This document shows positions 21,086-33,513 of a stretch of DNA of 64,000 bases, piece after piece (the stretch's first letter is position 1; every line of letters begins with the position of its first letter). The notes below the pieces were generated by a model. That model was not told the DNA's origin, ran no database searches, and saw only the letters and a program-made list of their open reading frames with translations. A program made the position numbers and the translations under genes. The stretch covers positions 2,170,001 to 2,234,000 of the forward strand of contig JAHBBC010000002.1 of NCBI GenBank assembly GCA_019915015.1, written 5' to 3'. This DNA is from Auriscalpium vulgare (taxonomy: Eukaryota; Basidiomycota; Agaricomycetes; Russulales; Auriscalpiaceae).

Positions 21086-24000
21086 ATGGCGCCAACCACC
21101 AGATCCACCCAGTCCTCGAAGACTTCTACTGCCCGTTACGTTGGGCAGCCAGTCCTTGCGCGTACGAAACTGTAAGTTATTGATTGTCTATGGACTGTCG
21201 TCTTTACTAATAACTTGCCTTGTTTTAGCGGCGCTCTTGTTGGACAGAAAACTACGGGGACGCCGGCCCTGCCAAAGGTGTCCGAGGCCTGGTCAATCAT
21301 CAACATTGACAGCGACAGCTCGGACAGCGGGCTGGCATCTACGCCTACGCCTACTCTCAAGCGTGGCCCACCCACTGGCAAGAAACAATCAATTGTTCCG
21401 GCTAGGTCTGTGCTCTTTTACACTCCCTTGCTTACTTACTGACATCTTCATGAAGGCCACTCAAGAAGGCCAAGGCTGCTCCTGCCCAGGCCAAGGAGAC
21501 GCTACTCCCTGTGGAGTTCAATATGTGCGTTTGTCTTCTCTGCTGGTGGACTTACTCTGACCTCAGCACAGGGTGCAAGCGCAGGCTGGAGACGACTTCG
21601 TCACCGTGACTCCACAGTACGTCTGATTAACATATACTCTTTGATATGACATTCACCTAGTGTATAGGACCTCGAAGGCGCAGCCTGTTGAGTTTGGAGC
21701 GCCTCAGAAGGTGAAGGCCTTGCAGGCTGGACCTAGCAAACTTTCATAAGTGTTGCACAGATGCCGTGCATTTCCGATAACTAATTACATACTACATTAG
21801 CAGTCCCTTTGCCTTGAAGCCAGACCTTTTGGGTGCCAACGCGCTCAATGAGCAGGTGGGCATACGGTAAGTATTGTTTCTTTATTGTCCACATTTATAT
21901 GGGCTTATATCAGTGGCAGGACCGGTGGTCGACCGCAGGGGACAAAGAGCATATTTGTAGACGACACGGCTGATGAGTCCGGCGATGGCTTGAGCGACAT
22001 CGACCTGTCCGCCTTCGAGGACGCGGACTTCCTGGACTTCAACGATGGCTTCATCTCTGACAACGATGACGTGTACGTTTCAGTCCCTCTGACTCTCTGT
22101 CTTGTCGCTAAACTTGTTCTCATTGTTAGCTTCATGACCTCCTCGAGCACAGTCCATGTTGAAGAGGAGGACTCCACGGGCATGGTTCATGTTGAAGACG
22201 AGGACCCCTTCGGCATGGTCCACGTTGAAGAGGAGGACTCGTCAGGCATGGTCCACATTGAAGAGGAGATGAAGCAGAAGTCTCCCATGTACGTTCCTCA
22301 TGCGCATGGATACCTACACTATGCAACTAACACTGGCACACTCCTGTAGCAAGAAGACGCTTGCCAAAACCCCTGTGGCCAAGCCCATTCCAGCCGGACC
22401 TGCTAACAGTGCCAACACAACGTCAAAAGTGGATCGCGCCATGGCCATTAAGCACCTTCTCCTGAAACAGAAGCTCATCAAGCAACAGCTTGCCAAGGAG
22501 AAGGCCATATTGGCGCGCGTTCGTGAGGCAAAGAAGGGCAAGAAGAAAGCAGTTGCGCCGGCTATGTGTGTTCTCTTTTTTCTCCTTTGAACGCTCACTC
22601 ACCCTTGCACATTGTAGCCTTCCCTCGTCCCCTGTGTTACAGGACGAGGTCATTGATCCCATTCCCTGGTCGCCGAGTCCATTCTCCCCCTCTCAGGCCC
22701 CCTACATCTCCGCCGAATCAGATATGTTCCCAGCCAACGACACACCATCGTCAAGTTCCAACGAGACACTGGAGACAGACGGAGCGCCGGCGACAAATGA
22801 GACCCCCGACCTGTTCACGACTTTGAACCCTCATTACGATGTCGCTCCCAATAGTCCTGCTGAGCAGTCGGACCAAGATGCGTAAGCTGCATTCTGTTGA
22901 TGTCCTTTTGCTTGTCCTCATGCCAATATTCCCCAGCTTTGCCTGGATGGATAGCGACACGGTCACGAATCTTGAAGATATACCCCAGGGCATAAGGGAC
23001 CTATTCAAATTCCTGGTCGTCATTCAGCAGTGAGTTATTCTTTAATATCTTGGATGCTGCCATTTTGTTTATGTACACATGCAGGAATGTGGAAATGAAT
23101 AACGGGCAGCTCACAGAGGGGGATTTGTCTGCCTTCAGTCATGCTGACTACGGCACGGTGAACATGAGGTATGTGCAATGTCTGCTCTGTTTGAATGCTG
23201 ATGCTGATGTGTGCTTTGCAGCTCCGTGCATGACATGGTGTCTTATGGGTCGGATGATCAAGCCAACATCCAGAGCCCCATCCGCATCTCTGACCCCAGT
23301 CGGATCAGGACCATCAAGATCGGGTTCCGCAAGGGCATGGAATCTTGGGGTCTATGGGATCCTATCAGCAGGACTGTTCCCATCTTCCGGGTGGTCGGTG
23401 TACTCGACGCGTCTTTTCTGCTTGGGCTTGGCCAGACCTTTGGCAACAGGTCGCAGCGTGGGATTGAGGTCTTTGGTCTGGTGGCGGAGCTTCGCCGCAT
23501 GTTGGCAATGTTTGGGGTGTTCTTCGATGACAGGACAATGTCCTACTGGTCATCCCCGAGTGGTGCGTTGCGGTTCACCACCACTACTGGCAATGTCGAG
23601 GCCCAGCCAAGCACCAAACGTGTCGGTATGTGCTTGAGATATTCTCTCGCTATATCCTACTCACAATATGGTGGAATAGATCGCGGTCCCAATCGTGCAG
23701 CGGTTGCCACAACGGCAACTGGGCCAAATGCATTGGTCAATAAGGAAGTCTCCCGCACTGCCCTGAAATGTACCGACAAGGGTAAGTGCACAATTCTCTT
23801 TTTAAGGCAAGCTCTCATATATCTTGTATAGTGCCCATCTGGGACTCCCGTCGTCACTTCTACCACCAGACGAATGGCATTAACCGTCCCAACGTTCTGC
23901 CACCCATGATCGCTCGGCAGAAGGGCCGCCACATGCCTGACCCTCTTTGGGTGGGTGAGATCCCAAGGGAGTCACTGGTCAATATCCTGTTCACCGCCAC

Positions 24001-24097
24001 GCGGTTCATGCGCAGTGACGGCACCTGGGGCCTAGGCTTCAACATTGTTGGTGGGCAAGTTATGGCCACCCTTGGTGGCTATGTGTATCACGGCTAG
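21086..24097 (+). CDS. Protein of unknown function, 729 aa, 14 exons
   Basis: Exons 21086-21171, 21229-21405, 21456-21524, 21572-21616, 21801-21866, 21914-22072, 22130-22288, 22350-22565, 22618-22881, 22937-23029, 23085-23168, 23222-23625, 23680-23781 and 23832-24097 sum to 2,190 nt with every junction in phase. The N-terminal 470 residues look disordered: a Ser/Thr-rich start, a basic RPLKKAKAA, an acidic block (DDTADESGDGLSDIDLSAFE), four tandem 11-residue units of type VHVEEEDSTGM and a Lys/Leu/Gln helix likely to form a coiled coil. The C-terminal 250 residues are compact (MESWGLWDPISRTVPIFRVV; WGLGFNIVGGQVMATLGGYV) and look like the functional domain, which I cannot name. The fourth intron is 184 nt and contains a coding-like segment (about 21,668-21,747) that does not fit the frame: a possible decayed or alternative exon. 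Confidence 0.7.
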
Positions 24098-24399
24098 GTG
24101 GTTGTTGGGGGATGAATTGCAAGGCGAGTAAGGCTTAGTTATGTGTCCGTTCGTACTTTGTATTGGGTCATAGCATGTGCCCTGTTATGAAAACCTCTCT
24201 GCTCATCTCCCCCTTATGTGTGAAAGCATTCTTCGTCTAAGTCTTCTTGAATAGAATGCAACCAGGTTGCTCAGGATGACTTCATCTTAGGCCCAATATT
24301 CTATGCCTCAACACTAATGCCTCATTATCATCACTGCACAATGCCTAAACGCAATGGGTATGTATTCAAAACCATTCGATTCCATGCTATATATAACAC

Positions 24400-25169
24400 T
24401 CAGGGTGTAAAAGTAATGACAGCGTCACCAGTTATGGGATGAGCAACAGAGTCTATGTCTAAAGGTAGAATGGGGAACTGAAGTCTACGGATGCAAGACT
24501 GCGTGGATGGGCACCAGAAAGTAATGAGCTCTGGGCTCATAACCATGTCTTCGTCAGTCTGCTCCACTCCATCCTCAGGTATATAACTGTACGTAACGGT
24601 GTCCGGTCCAGGTCCAATCTCCTTGATGCAAATGTACCGTGCTGGTGACGTCAATTCTGCGCGAAAAGTGTTTGGATAAATGCAGTATATCGTGCGGGGG
24701 CGGAGGTGCAAATAGCAAGGTGGGGGCGCCAGGTATGTGATCTTGTTGGCATGCCTGTGAACACGCACCCGGTGATCCGTCGCATTTGCAACGTCCACAT
24801 TGTGGTCTTGTGCAATGTAGACCATGGCTGCAAGGTCTGCGTACTGTAACCGGGTCAGAGAGCCCATAGCGATGCGCAAGTTCTAACGCACCCTATGCAT
24901 GTTGTTAGCATACATGGTTTTCCAGAAGGTATAGGACAGCGTACATGTCAAATTCCATCTCCTGGGTCTGACCCTCTAAAGGCTTCTGCTCCCATTTCCA
25001 TACGTCTCTGTAATGCGATCAGATGTAGTAGATGCAGTATAAGACGTTCGTCTCACCTATTATCCATTACACCGATGTGCCCCTTAGGCAATTGAAAGAC
25101 ACACGCATTCTCCACGAGATACTTTGTCACATCTAAGTAGACACGTCGGAAAAGGTGAACTTTGTCCAT
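24400..25169 (-). CDS. Protein of unknown function, 216 aa, three exons
   Basis: Exons 25169-25057, 25007-24914 and 24843-24400 give 651 nt, 216 codons plus stop. The introns are 49 and 70 nt; the second has a CTGAC branch-point-like site 10 nt before its CAG. The protein starts MDKVHLFRRVYLDVTKYLVE and has no recognised domain. A mid-region His/Arg-rich patch (DHRVRVHRHANK) is followed by a beta-like C-terminal half. A further upstream exon is possible, because TTGCAG directly precedes the chosen ATG. It converges on the 729-aa gene and lies head-to-head, 131 bp away, with the Helitron Rep gene, so it shares that short promoter region and may have been carried by the Helitron. Confidence 0.6.
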
Positions 25170-25300
25170 GACTGCAACATGAGCGAAAGCAAAGGGGAAG
25201 GGATGACATGTGATGACATAATTGTGGCAAACAATTGCAAACAACGGCAAACACCAAGGTGAAAGTTTCTAGGCGCCTCCCCTTGAACTGAACCACCACC

Positions 25301-28300
25301 ATGGGACATCCTCTGCAGCTCTTGCGCGACACACACTTATTCATTACACTGCATTCATGTCAAAGGACAATAGCTAATGAGCACAGTAAAGTCAAAGAAC
25401 TTATATGGCAAGGGCCGATACACAAAGTGCTGAGCTGCGCAATCATAAGCATTGTTCTGTTTTATCTGTTGAACTATGCCACAAAATGCAAACTTTTCTT
25501 ACACGGAACTGACATCCTGGAGGAAACAAAACAGACTCTAATTGGCGGTGGAAGAAAGAAAAAGCCATTATGGTTGCTGAGCGAGCTTGTCCAATATCAA
25601 GTCGTCGCTTCAACCAAAGACTTTCATCAGCTTTCTCAGTTTGAGTTCGGTGGCCACGGTCCACAGGTTGCCTTGAAGATTGCAGAGAATCATGAAGATG
25701 ATGTTCAGTGGATACTGTGTCAGATGCCATTATCAGAGTTGACTCGACTGCACAAGCTTGACCTAATTGAGATATGCGCCATGCATAATTTGAGCATTAA
25801 ATGGAATGACAAGACAAATAAAATATATGATATGATGGAGGGTCATATGCTACATGCTGATATGTGTACTGCTTGTGCGGACACATCTACCCTTTTCAAA
25901 TTCAGCGGAGTTGATAAACCCAAGGTGAAGAGGACAAAAACAGCTAAACAGTTGCAGGTCCAGCCAGCCCCTATTGCAGTCTTTCCACCAAAGCCTCCCT
26001 CAGCTTCTCTACTCCACAAAATAGTAACAAATTATTGCAATGCTATTGATAAAGAAAATTTATTGGAGGAAGGATGTGCGGTGTGTGGCACATTGACCAC
26101 TTCAAAAACGATGATTCCCCTGGACGAAGCAGATTTTGAACGTGACCTACTTGTAAATAACAATGGTCTGTACCCTGTGACCCGGATCGAACGCAAGTCA
26201 GTTGATGACCCTATTCTGTTTGAAGAAGGTCCAATTCTGGACAAGGCATGCTCAAAGGTCTGCAAACCATGCTTGGATATTCTGGAAAAGGGAAAGATTC
26301 CATCTCAGGCTTTAGCAAATGGGAATTGGATTGGGGATGTGCCCACACAATTGCAAGGTTTGTCATTTGCAGAGAAGATGCTTATCGCCAGGGTATGTCG
26401 CAATGGATGTGTGATCAAAGTACAATCCTCTGGTCAATATAAAATGGTTGCAAATGCAGTAATGTATGCGATGCCTATGCCGCGGATATACAGTGTTCTA
26501 CCACCTCGAGCAGAAGAATTAGACGATGTGATAGCATTTGTATATATTGGACCGACTCGTCCTACAATACGAGAACATCGGAGAACCCCGTTTCTTGTGC
26601 GTAGAAATAAAGTGGCCATTGCCCTCGAATGGCTCAAAGTCAACCATGCAGACTATGCAGACCTTACCATCTCCTATGACAATCTTGCGACCTACTCTGA
26701 AGATGAACCCCCAGTTATAATTGATTACCGTATACCTCCATCAGAGAAAGACTCTGAAGACAAGGCGGTAAACAAGTCTTCTGAAGATGAAGAAGGTACA
26801 GCGGAGGGGGAATGCCCTTTCATTATGCATACCTTAACAGGTGCTGAGCTTGAGAAGAAGTCTGGTACACAGTTAAAAGCCCTTGCACTTCAGTATATAA
26901 ACTCAAAAGATGGATATGCACTTGGCCTAGGTCACAATGATACACCAGAGAGCACATATAACAATCCTCAGCTATATCCCCAAGCCTTTCCTTGGCTTTT
27001 CCCTTATGGGCTTGGTGGTATTGGAAATGAGAATGGGTACTCAAAAATCAGTGATAGTGCCCGAAAATGTACATTGTTGATGTATCACGACAAGTGCTTT
27101 CAATTGGAACCTCTGTTCCCACTTATAGCATTTAATCACGAACAAATAAAACGAAGCAATACTGGGGGGTATTTGCTCACTCAGAAAGCGTCCTTTCCAG
27201 ATATTGCTAGGCGATTACTCAATGTGAATGAAGTTGTGATGAATGATATGATCCAGAGGATGGTAGATGGTGAATTTGAAACTGCTAATGGAGAGGCAGA
27301 AAAAGAGTGCTTTGCAATTATCAACGACTTGGACCATGTCGCTCAGCATGTTCAAGGCTCACGAACAAACAATAAATATAAGCGTAATGAGCTTTGGGCT
27401 CTCATGAGCTATATTGGGGCTCCAACCTGGTTTATTACGTTTGCACCAACAGATTCTAAACATCCGATTGCACTATATTTTGCTGACCAGGACATACACA
27501 TTTATCCCAAGGTATATACCGCTAGTGAACGATATCGCTTGATTGCAAACAATCCTGTGTCTGGTGCGCGCTTCTTCAAATTCATGGTGGAGACATTTAT
27601 CAAGGTTGTACTTGGGGTAGGTGCAGACCATGATGGGTTGTTTGGTAAAACAGCTGCCTACTATGGTACTGTGGAACAACAGGGGAGATTGACTTTGCAC
27701 TTACATATGCTTCTATGGATACAAAACGCATTAACACCGCAGGAGGTAAGGGATCGAATTGTAGCAGGTGATTCTGAATTTCAAAGACAATTGGTAGAAT
27801 ATCTAGGAGGCTCACATCAAGGCCAATTCATTAATGGAACTCTGAATGATGTCCACAGTCAAATTCAAGACAACTTGGAAAGAGGTGATAGTGGTTTGGA
27901 TCCCACTTGTACCTTGCCAGAGCATCCACCCAAGATGTGCTCTAACCATGTGACACTTCAAGATGATGAATGTACATCTTGCTCTGAAAGTAAATCATGG
28001 TGGGCACGCATGTGGGAGACAGCAGATGAACTGATATTTCGCTCTAATCGTCATAGATGTCATGCAGGTTGCACTAACAAAAAGTATTCCTCATGCAAAT
28101 CACGTTTTCCTCGTGAAGTACATGCTGAGACCTCAGTGGACATGGGTACAGGTGCAATCGAATTGAAACATGGTGAGGCCTGGCTAAACACATTCAACCC
28201 TACATTGACTTACCTCATTAGGTGCAACTCGGATGTTGCCAGTCTTCTATCTGGAACTGCTATTAAATCTATTATAGCATATGTGACTGACTATATAACC

Positions 28301-28384
28301 AAGACACCTTTAAAGACTCATGTCATGTTAGAGGCTATCAAGTCAGTCTTCAATCGCAACTCTGAGTTTCTCAGCGGAACTGCA
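25301..28384 (+). pseudogene. Helitron Rep-helicase, segment 1: N-terminal and rolling-circle Rep domain
   Basis: The ATG at 25,301 opens 1,028 uninterrupted codons up to the KDZ insertion site. Helitron-like N-terminal sequence (GYALGLGHNDTPESTYNNPQ, FPWLFPYGLGG) precedes the replication-initiator nuclease core. That core has the HUH metal-binding motif in LTLHLHMLLW (His800, His802) and the catalytic tyrosine pair in AYVTDYITK (Tyr994, Tyr998). These nick and join DNA during rolling-circle transposition. Cysteine pairs near residues 190 and 260 (CTACAD, CAVCGTL) suggest zinc binding. The natural frame continues at 41,130. As the DNA stands it reads two KDZ codons and then stops at 28,391-28,393, so no helicase is attached. 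The coding text is AT-richer than that of the inserted KDZ genes. Confidence 0.85.
28377..28384. repeat. Target-site duplication, left copy (GAACTGCA) of the KDZ element
   Basis: GAACTGCA here is repeated exactly at 41,122-41,129 at the other end of the 12.7-kb insertion. Neighbouring bases differ on both sides, so the duplication is exactly 8 bp. Confidence 0.9.
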
Positions 28385-28439
28385 GGGCCCTAGCAGTAGA
28401 TAAAATAACTATACGCCTGGTAGACCAGCGAAATGGAAG

Positions 28440-30060
28440 TGTTATATGTACCTGATTGTCCCACTTTACTACCTCCCTATACTTCCAGGCAACCGTAGTA
28501 ATTACTTACCCTACATTTTCACTTCCCACAAGCACCGGTAGTACTTCTGTATTAATCACTTGGTGCTGCTAGGGCGTAGTAATCACTTCGGGCATTTGGG
28601 TAAGGTGGTGGGATACACCAAAGTAAATACTTCCCCTCGTACGGCTGCCCAGATTGCCTAGTGAAAACTTCATCGGATATGTATGGCTGGTCCTAGTTAC
28701 TCCGATGTCCCGGTACGGCTGAAGTATTCACTTCCCCCATATATTTCGGTGATTTGGCTACATTAATTGGGGCACAGTAGTTACTCTGCTGTACCCGTAC
28801 GGAGGAAGTATTCACTTTGCTCCAAGGGATTTGGCTGGATTAATTGGGGCGCGCAGTAATTACTACAATGATGTACCCGTACGGACGAAGTATTCACTTT
28901 GCTCCAAGGAATTTGGCTGGATTAATTGGGGCGCGCAGTAATTACTACGATGATGTACCCGTACGGATGAAGTATTCACTTTGCTCCAGACTTGACTGGA
29001 TTAATCGGGGCGCAGTAGTTACGCTGATGTACCGTACGGGTAAAGTATTCACTTCCCTCCAGGGGATTTGGCTGTATTAACCGGGGCGCAGTAGTCACTC
29101 GAATATACCAGTACGGCTGAAGTATTCACTTCCCCCATATATTTCGGTGATTTGGCTACATTAATTGGGGCGCAGTAGTTACTCTGCTGTACCCGTACGG
29201 AGGAAGTATTCACTCTGCTCCAAGAGATTTGGCTGGATTAATTGGGGCGCGCAGTAATTACTACGATGATGTACCCGTACGGATGAAGTATTCACTTTGC
29301 TCCAGACTTGACTGGATTAATCGGGGCGCAGTAGTTACGCTGATGTACCGTACGGGTGAAGTATTCACTTCCCTCCAGGGGATTTGGCTGTATTAACCGG
29401 GGCGCAGTAGTTACTCGAATATACCAGTACGGCTGAAGTATTCACTTCCCCCATATGTTTCGGTGATTTGGCTACATTAATTGGGGCGCAGTAGTTACTC
29501 TGCTGTACCCGTACGGAGGAAGTATTCACTCTGCTCCAAGAGATTTGGCTGGATTAATTGGGGCGCGCAGTAATTACTACGATGATGTACCCGTACGGAT
29601 GAAGTATTCACTTTGCTCCAGACTTGACTGGATTAATCGGGGCGCAGTAGTTACGCTGATGTACCGTATGGGTGAAGTATTCACTTCCCTCCAAGGAATT
29701 TGGCTGTATTAACCGGGGCGCAGTAGTTACTCGAATATACCGGTACGGCTGAAGTATTCACTTCGGTCCAAATATTTTTGGCTAGATTTATCGGTTTATT
29801 GGGGCGGTAGTTACTCTGCTGTACCCGTACGGACGAGGTATTCACTTTTCTCCAAGGGATTTGGCTGGATTAATTGGGGCGCGCAGTAATTACTACAGTG
29901 ATGTACCGGTACGGGTGAAGTATTCACTTTGCTTCAAGGGATTTGGCTGATCTATCAGGGCGCAGTAGTTACTTCACTGTACCGGTACAGACACTTCCCT
30001 CCAAATATTTGGGGATTTGACTGGATTAATCGGGGCGTAGTAATCACTTCTGCGTACCAG
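28440..30060. repeat. Left subterminal repeat array of the KDZ element
   Basis: Units of about 80 bp contain GTACGG(A/C/G)(T/G)GAAGTATTCACTT, then a purine-rich stretch and ATTAATTGGGGCGC(G)CAGTA. A 316-bp higher-order period is seen (GTACGGCTGAAGTATTCACT at 29,111 and 29,427; a third near 29,743). The core GAAGTATTCACTT is the reverse complement of AAGTGAATACTTC, the motif repeated at the other end. Such arrays in large DNA transposons are usually transposase-binding sites; that role is inferred here. Confidence 0.8.
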
Positions 30061-30444
30061 TCCCAAATATCCTGCACTTCTGCTAATGTACATAGTGGTA
30101 GCGTTGCTCAAAGCGTACCGTAATATTCCCGAGGACATCGGACCATCTCTCATACCGAATACAACTTCCGAGAGGCACAGTGTGATGTGAATCGCTAAGT
30201 CGCAACCCCGAAGTTGTGCCGGATACGGCGAGACTCCAGGGCAAACTCCCAGTGACGGACAACCCTTCATTCTCACGAGTAATGCTCTGCAAACGGACAT
30301 ATATTCGTGTATGTATAAGTGCGGCAGATGTATAGCAAAGACGCCGTAGCGAGAAGGTGAAGGAATGGTATGGAGTCGCGACAGGACAAAGACGGCGTGT
30401 GTTGAGCACAAAGACGGCATGTGTTGAACACCACCATCCAAGAA
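30061..30444. other. 3' flank of the 809-aa gene, no gene seen
   Basis: The sequence is unique, between the subterminal array and the stop codon of the minus-strand gene. It contains a short direct repeat (AAGACGGC(A/G)TGTGTTGA near 30,390 and 30,411). No coding frame is supported. Confidence 0.5.
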
Positions 30445-33195
30445 TCAATTGAGGGTCGTGCAGTCGTGCGGTGTTGAACGCTTTAAGTGAGAGGCTAAGA
30501 GAAAAGATTGAGAGTTACTTGCGCGTCTTCCTCCTGAGAACAGTCGTAAGCGGCGGACGGGATCATACACGAGTGCTTCCACGCACCGTTTCCTAGGAGA
30601 GGCACTGTCCGCGACGACCGGCGTATCCTCCTCGGCGCCGCGCTTCCTGTCAGTGCTCTTCGCGCTCTGAAGGTGCATGAGCATCTGCTCCGACACCCAG
30701 GTAGTGTCTTCCAGCGCTGACTCCCACTCGCGCTTCTCCTGGGCAGTCTTCGTTGCGCCAAACCACCAGCTGAGGGTGATGAGCACGATGACGAAGCCGC
30801 TGCGTCCGCCTTTCATACAATCCGCCCACGTCTCCGACAGCGCGGGCTCGCCTCGCGTCAAGGGCCACCCGTCACCGCGCCACTCAGGCTGGAGGACAGC
30901 CCACCAGGTGCGCCAGCTGGACGCAAAGTCCTCAACATCATCGATGTCAGGGACCTTGGAGATGTCGCGTCGGGTGAGCCAGCGAGAGACCTGGGAGGGG
31001 CGATTCTTCGCTGCAAGCTGGAATTGTTTGCCCTGGATCGTGGTCAGCAGTCGACTTGTCATTCAAAAGATTACATGCGCACCTTCCCCGACGGGTACCC
31101 AAGTTCCTCCTCGATGGCGGCCCACATCCAAACGAGCAAGCGCCAGGCGTCATCGTCGATCACATCCACCAGGTGCCCGTGCTCGCTCACGAGCCATTTC
31201 GGCCACTCCGCCTTGACTTCCCGCCCAACTGCGATCTTGGATTTCGGCTTGGACCTTGTCCTGGTCGCAGGCGTGTTGATCTGCTCTGATAATGGCCCAC
31301 TTGTGCGAGGAGAGAGCGATGTCATGCGATCTGATAACGGGAGCTGCATGCTATCGGTTTGTGCATCGTCTGCAGTGTCGACGGCAGCAGGGGAGGGTGG
31401 ATCCTGGGTCGACACAAGTGGGATCGTGGTGGCCGTCGCCAGCGATGAGTGGGGGAGGACTTCCGCATTAGCGGACTGCCTTTCTTGGTCATCCTTGTTG
31501 TCGCCGCCCAGGTCTTGCTCGTCCGAGTCCATGTCGCGTATCCCCTTCTCATTCCTGTTCGGACATCAGTTATCTTTTGCAAGAGGACGGGCAAGCGGTG
31601 TACGCACGAAGATAGCGATCTGATCCTCTCTGAATGACGAGGCGGCCCATTAGCAAGCGCCGCAAGCTTTGCACGCTGAGCATCTTTCTCCGACTCCTTC
31701 TTATCCGCCTCGCTGAAAAACGGCACGTCCAAGCCACACTCCTTCAACAACGCCTTGTTCCGCGCGATGTTGTCGAGACGTTCCTGCTCATATGCCGTGA
31801 TGCCATGCTGAATGAGGGGAAGCGTGGGAGCGACCTCGTCGTCTTCATCAGCCTCAAAGTCCTCTATCTCCTCGTCTTCTTCCTCCGTAATCTCGTCGTC
31901 CCCTTTGACGCGCTTCTTCCTGGTCTTTCTGGTCTTCTTTGGTGGGCGGGTGGGCGCAGCAGAGTCGGAGCTGACGTGGGTGTCGGCGGGCGAATGTATG
32001 TCCAAGGCAACCGTTCCTTTGGCTCGCGCTGACGCCACTTCCGACGATTCCTGTGCAGTGGCGACATCCGATGATGCAGGCTCGGCGTTGCCGGAGGCCT
32101 GTGACGAGGAAGAGGTGCTGCTGGAGCCTGGGTGTGACACGGCACTAGCGCTGCCGCCAGAGCCCGCCGCGGAAGACGCTGGGGTACCAGGTCAGCACAC
32201 GTCAACCAGTGTATTGAGGACTGCTCACCAAAGGCGACCCGCAGGAAGTTACGGAAGGGCTGCTCGACCTTCTCCTTGAAGTCCGGATACATAGTAGCAA
32301 AGGTGCGCCCGTCATCTAGACTCGTATGGACGCTACAACGTAAGGTTAGTTCCAACCGCTCTTCTCGATAGTGGATCATACTGACGCATATGAGATGATT
32401 TTCCCGCCGTCCTCCGGTGATGGACCTCCAAGCAATATGGTCGCCATCCAGTTCGTCTGGTCGCGGATCTCCGCGAGAGCGAGCGTGGCTGTCTGCGGCA
32501 GCATCTCGATATTGCTATTTAGGACGACGAAGCGGTAAGCATGTGCCTTTTCGGAAAAGAAGGGTGTGGACTCACGCTTGGTAGTCAGGAAGCGAGTCGT
32601 CGCTACCGTCATCGCTGGCGGCACCAGCCCCAAGCGACTTGCCGCTGCGAGCCGCGTTGACCACGGCCTTCACATCCTCCTCCTCGGCGTCGAAGAGCTC
32701 GCGGCACTTCTGGTTGCGGAAGACCACCTCAGCCATCGCCTCCTCGCCCTCGGGGAGCTTGCGCAAGTATTCGTCATACGCCTCCTCAACGTCGGCCTTC
32801 AGACGCGTCCAGAACATTTGCTGATATAACTGATGCGCGGGCTTCTTGCGTGGCGCCTTCCCCGATAGGTTCAGGATGCGGCGGCGCCCGCCAGCGCGGC
32901 TGCCACCAACAGCATCACGAGAATGGTTGTTAAACCATTGCTTCAGGCGCTATAATGATACAAGTGAGCTATTATCCGAGTATGTGAAAAGTAACCAGCT
33001 CACCTTTCGCAAAGTAGGCTCGCCTTTGGGAGCGGCCGCCGTCCTATGGTCCTCGGTCTCTGGCCACCGCATGAGCCACTGGGAGAAGATCTCGGGCCAG
33101 AAGTCTGCAACCGCAAGACATCCCTTTGCCTGCGCGTCCCTGTACAGAGCAAGCTGACTCCTCAAGAAGACGTTCTGTTCTGGAGTCGCCCACAT
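30445..33195 (-). CDS. KDZ-borne accessory protein of unknown function, 809 aa, seven exons
   Basis: Exons in transcription order 33195-33004, 32949-32576, 32514-32386, 32332-32229, 32178-31608, 31554-31083 and 31032-30445 total 2,430 nt in frame; introns are GT-AG, 50-61 nt. The protein starts MWATPEQNVFLRSQLALYRD. The N-terminal 270 residues look folded, with several Trp/Phe-rich helices (DFWPEIFSQWLMRWPE). Residues about 270-390 are Ser/Ala-rich, then a basic KKTRKTRKKRVKG that may be a nuclear signal, then an acidic stretch. A second Trp-rich region (WPKWLVSEHGHLVDVIDDDAW, WRTWWAVLQPEW) fills about residues 560-730. No enzymatic motif is recognised. It is divergently transcribed from the hybrid-binding gene at 33,514, sharing a 318-bp promoter region. 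Carriage by the transposon suggests a role in transposition or silencing escape; this is inference. Confidence 0.7.
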
Positions 33196-33513
33196 GTTGC
33201 TGGGGGCGCGGGAGCAAGAAGAGGGTATCGTGCCGTGGGAGGCGGGAAGCGCCGAGGGTTCGCATTTTTTACTTTGCCATCAGGCCTTATATCTGTCTGT
33301 CGACGCGACTAATTTTACTGGACTCCCTAGACTTATTTTACTTTGCCCCAGGGTTGCTGTCGGAGCTTTACTGACGTCCGCTCAACCCATAAGTGGAAAC
33401 GATCGGACTGTAAAACAGGATCATAAGGTCCGCGCGATCTTTATCTTCTTTCCTTCACGCCATCTCAAACTCCCCTCCTTTGACCCTCATCAAACTCCCC
33501 CCAACGACTCACG
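33196..33513. promoter_or_regulatory. 318-bp divergent promoter region inside the KDZ element
   Basis: It separates the starts of the 809-aa gene (minus) and the 247-aa gene (plus). It contains T-rich stretches (near 33,266 and 33,310) and a C/T-rich run before the plus-strand ATG (CAAACTCCCCCCAACGACTCACG). No certain TATA box. Confidence 0.45.

Noticed and set aside
25084..25344. A minus-strand frame overlapping the start of the Helitron Rep gene
   Set aside because: It overlaps the first exon of the 216-aa gene in another frame and the Rep start; codon character and splice logic favour those two.
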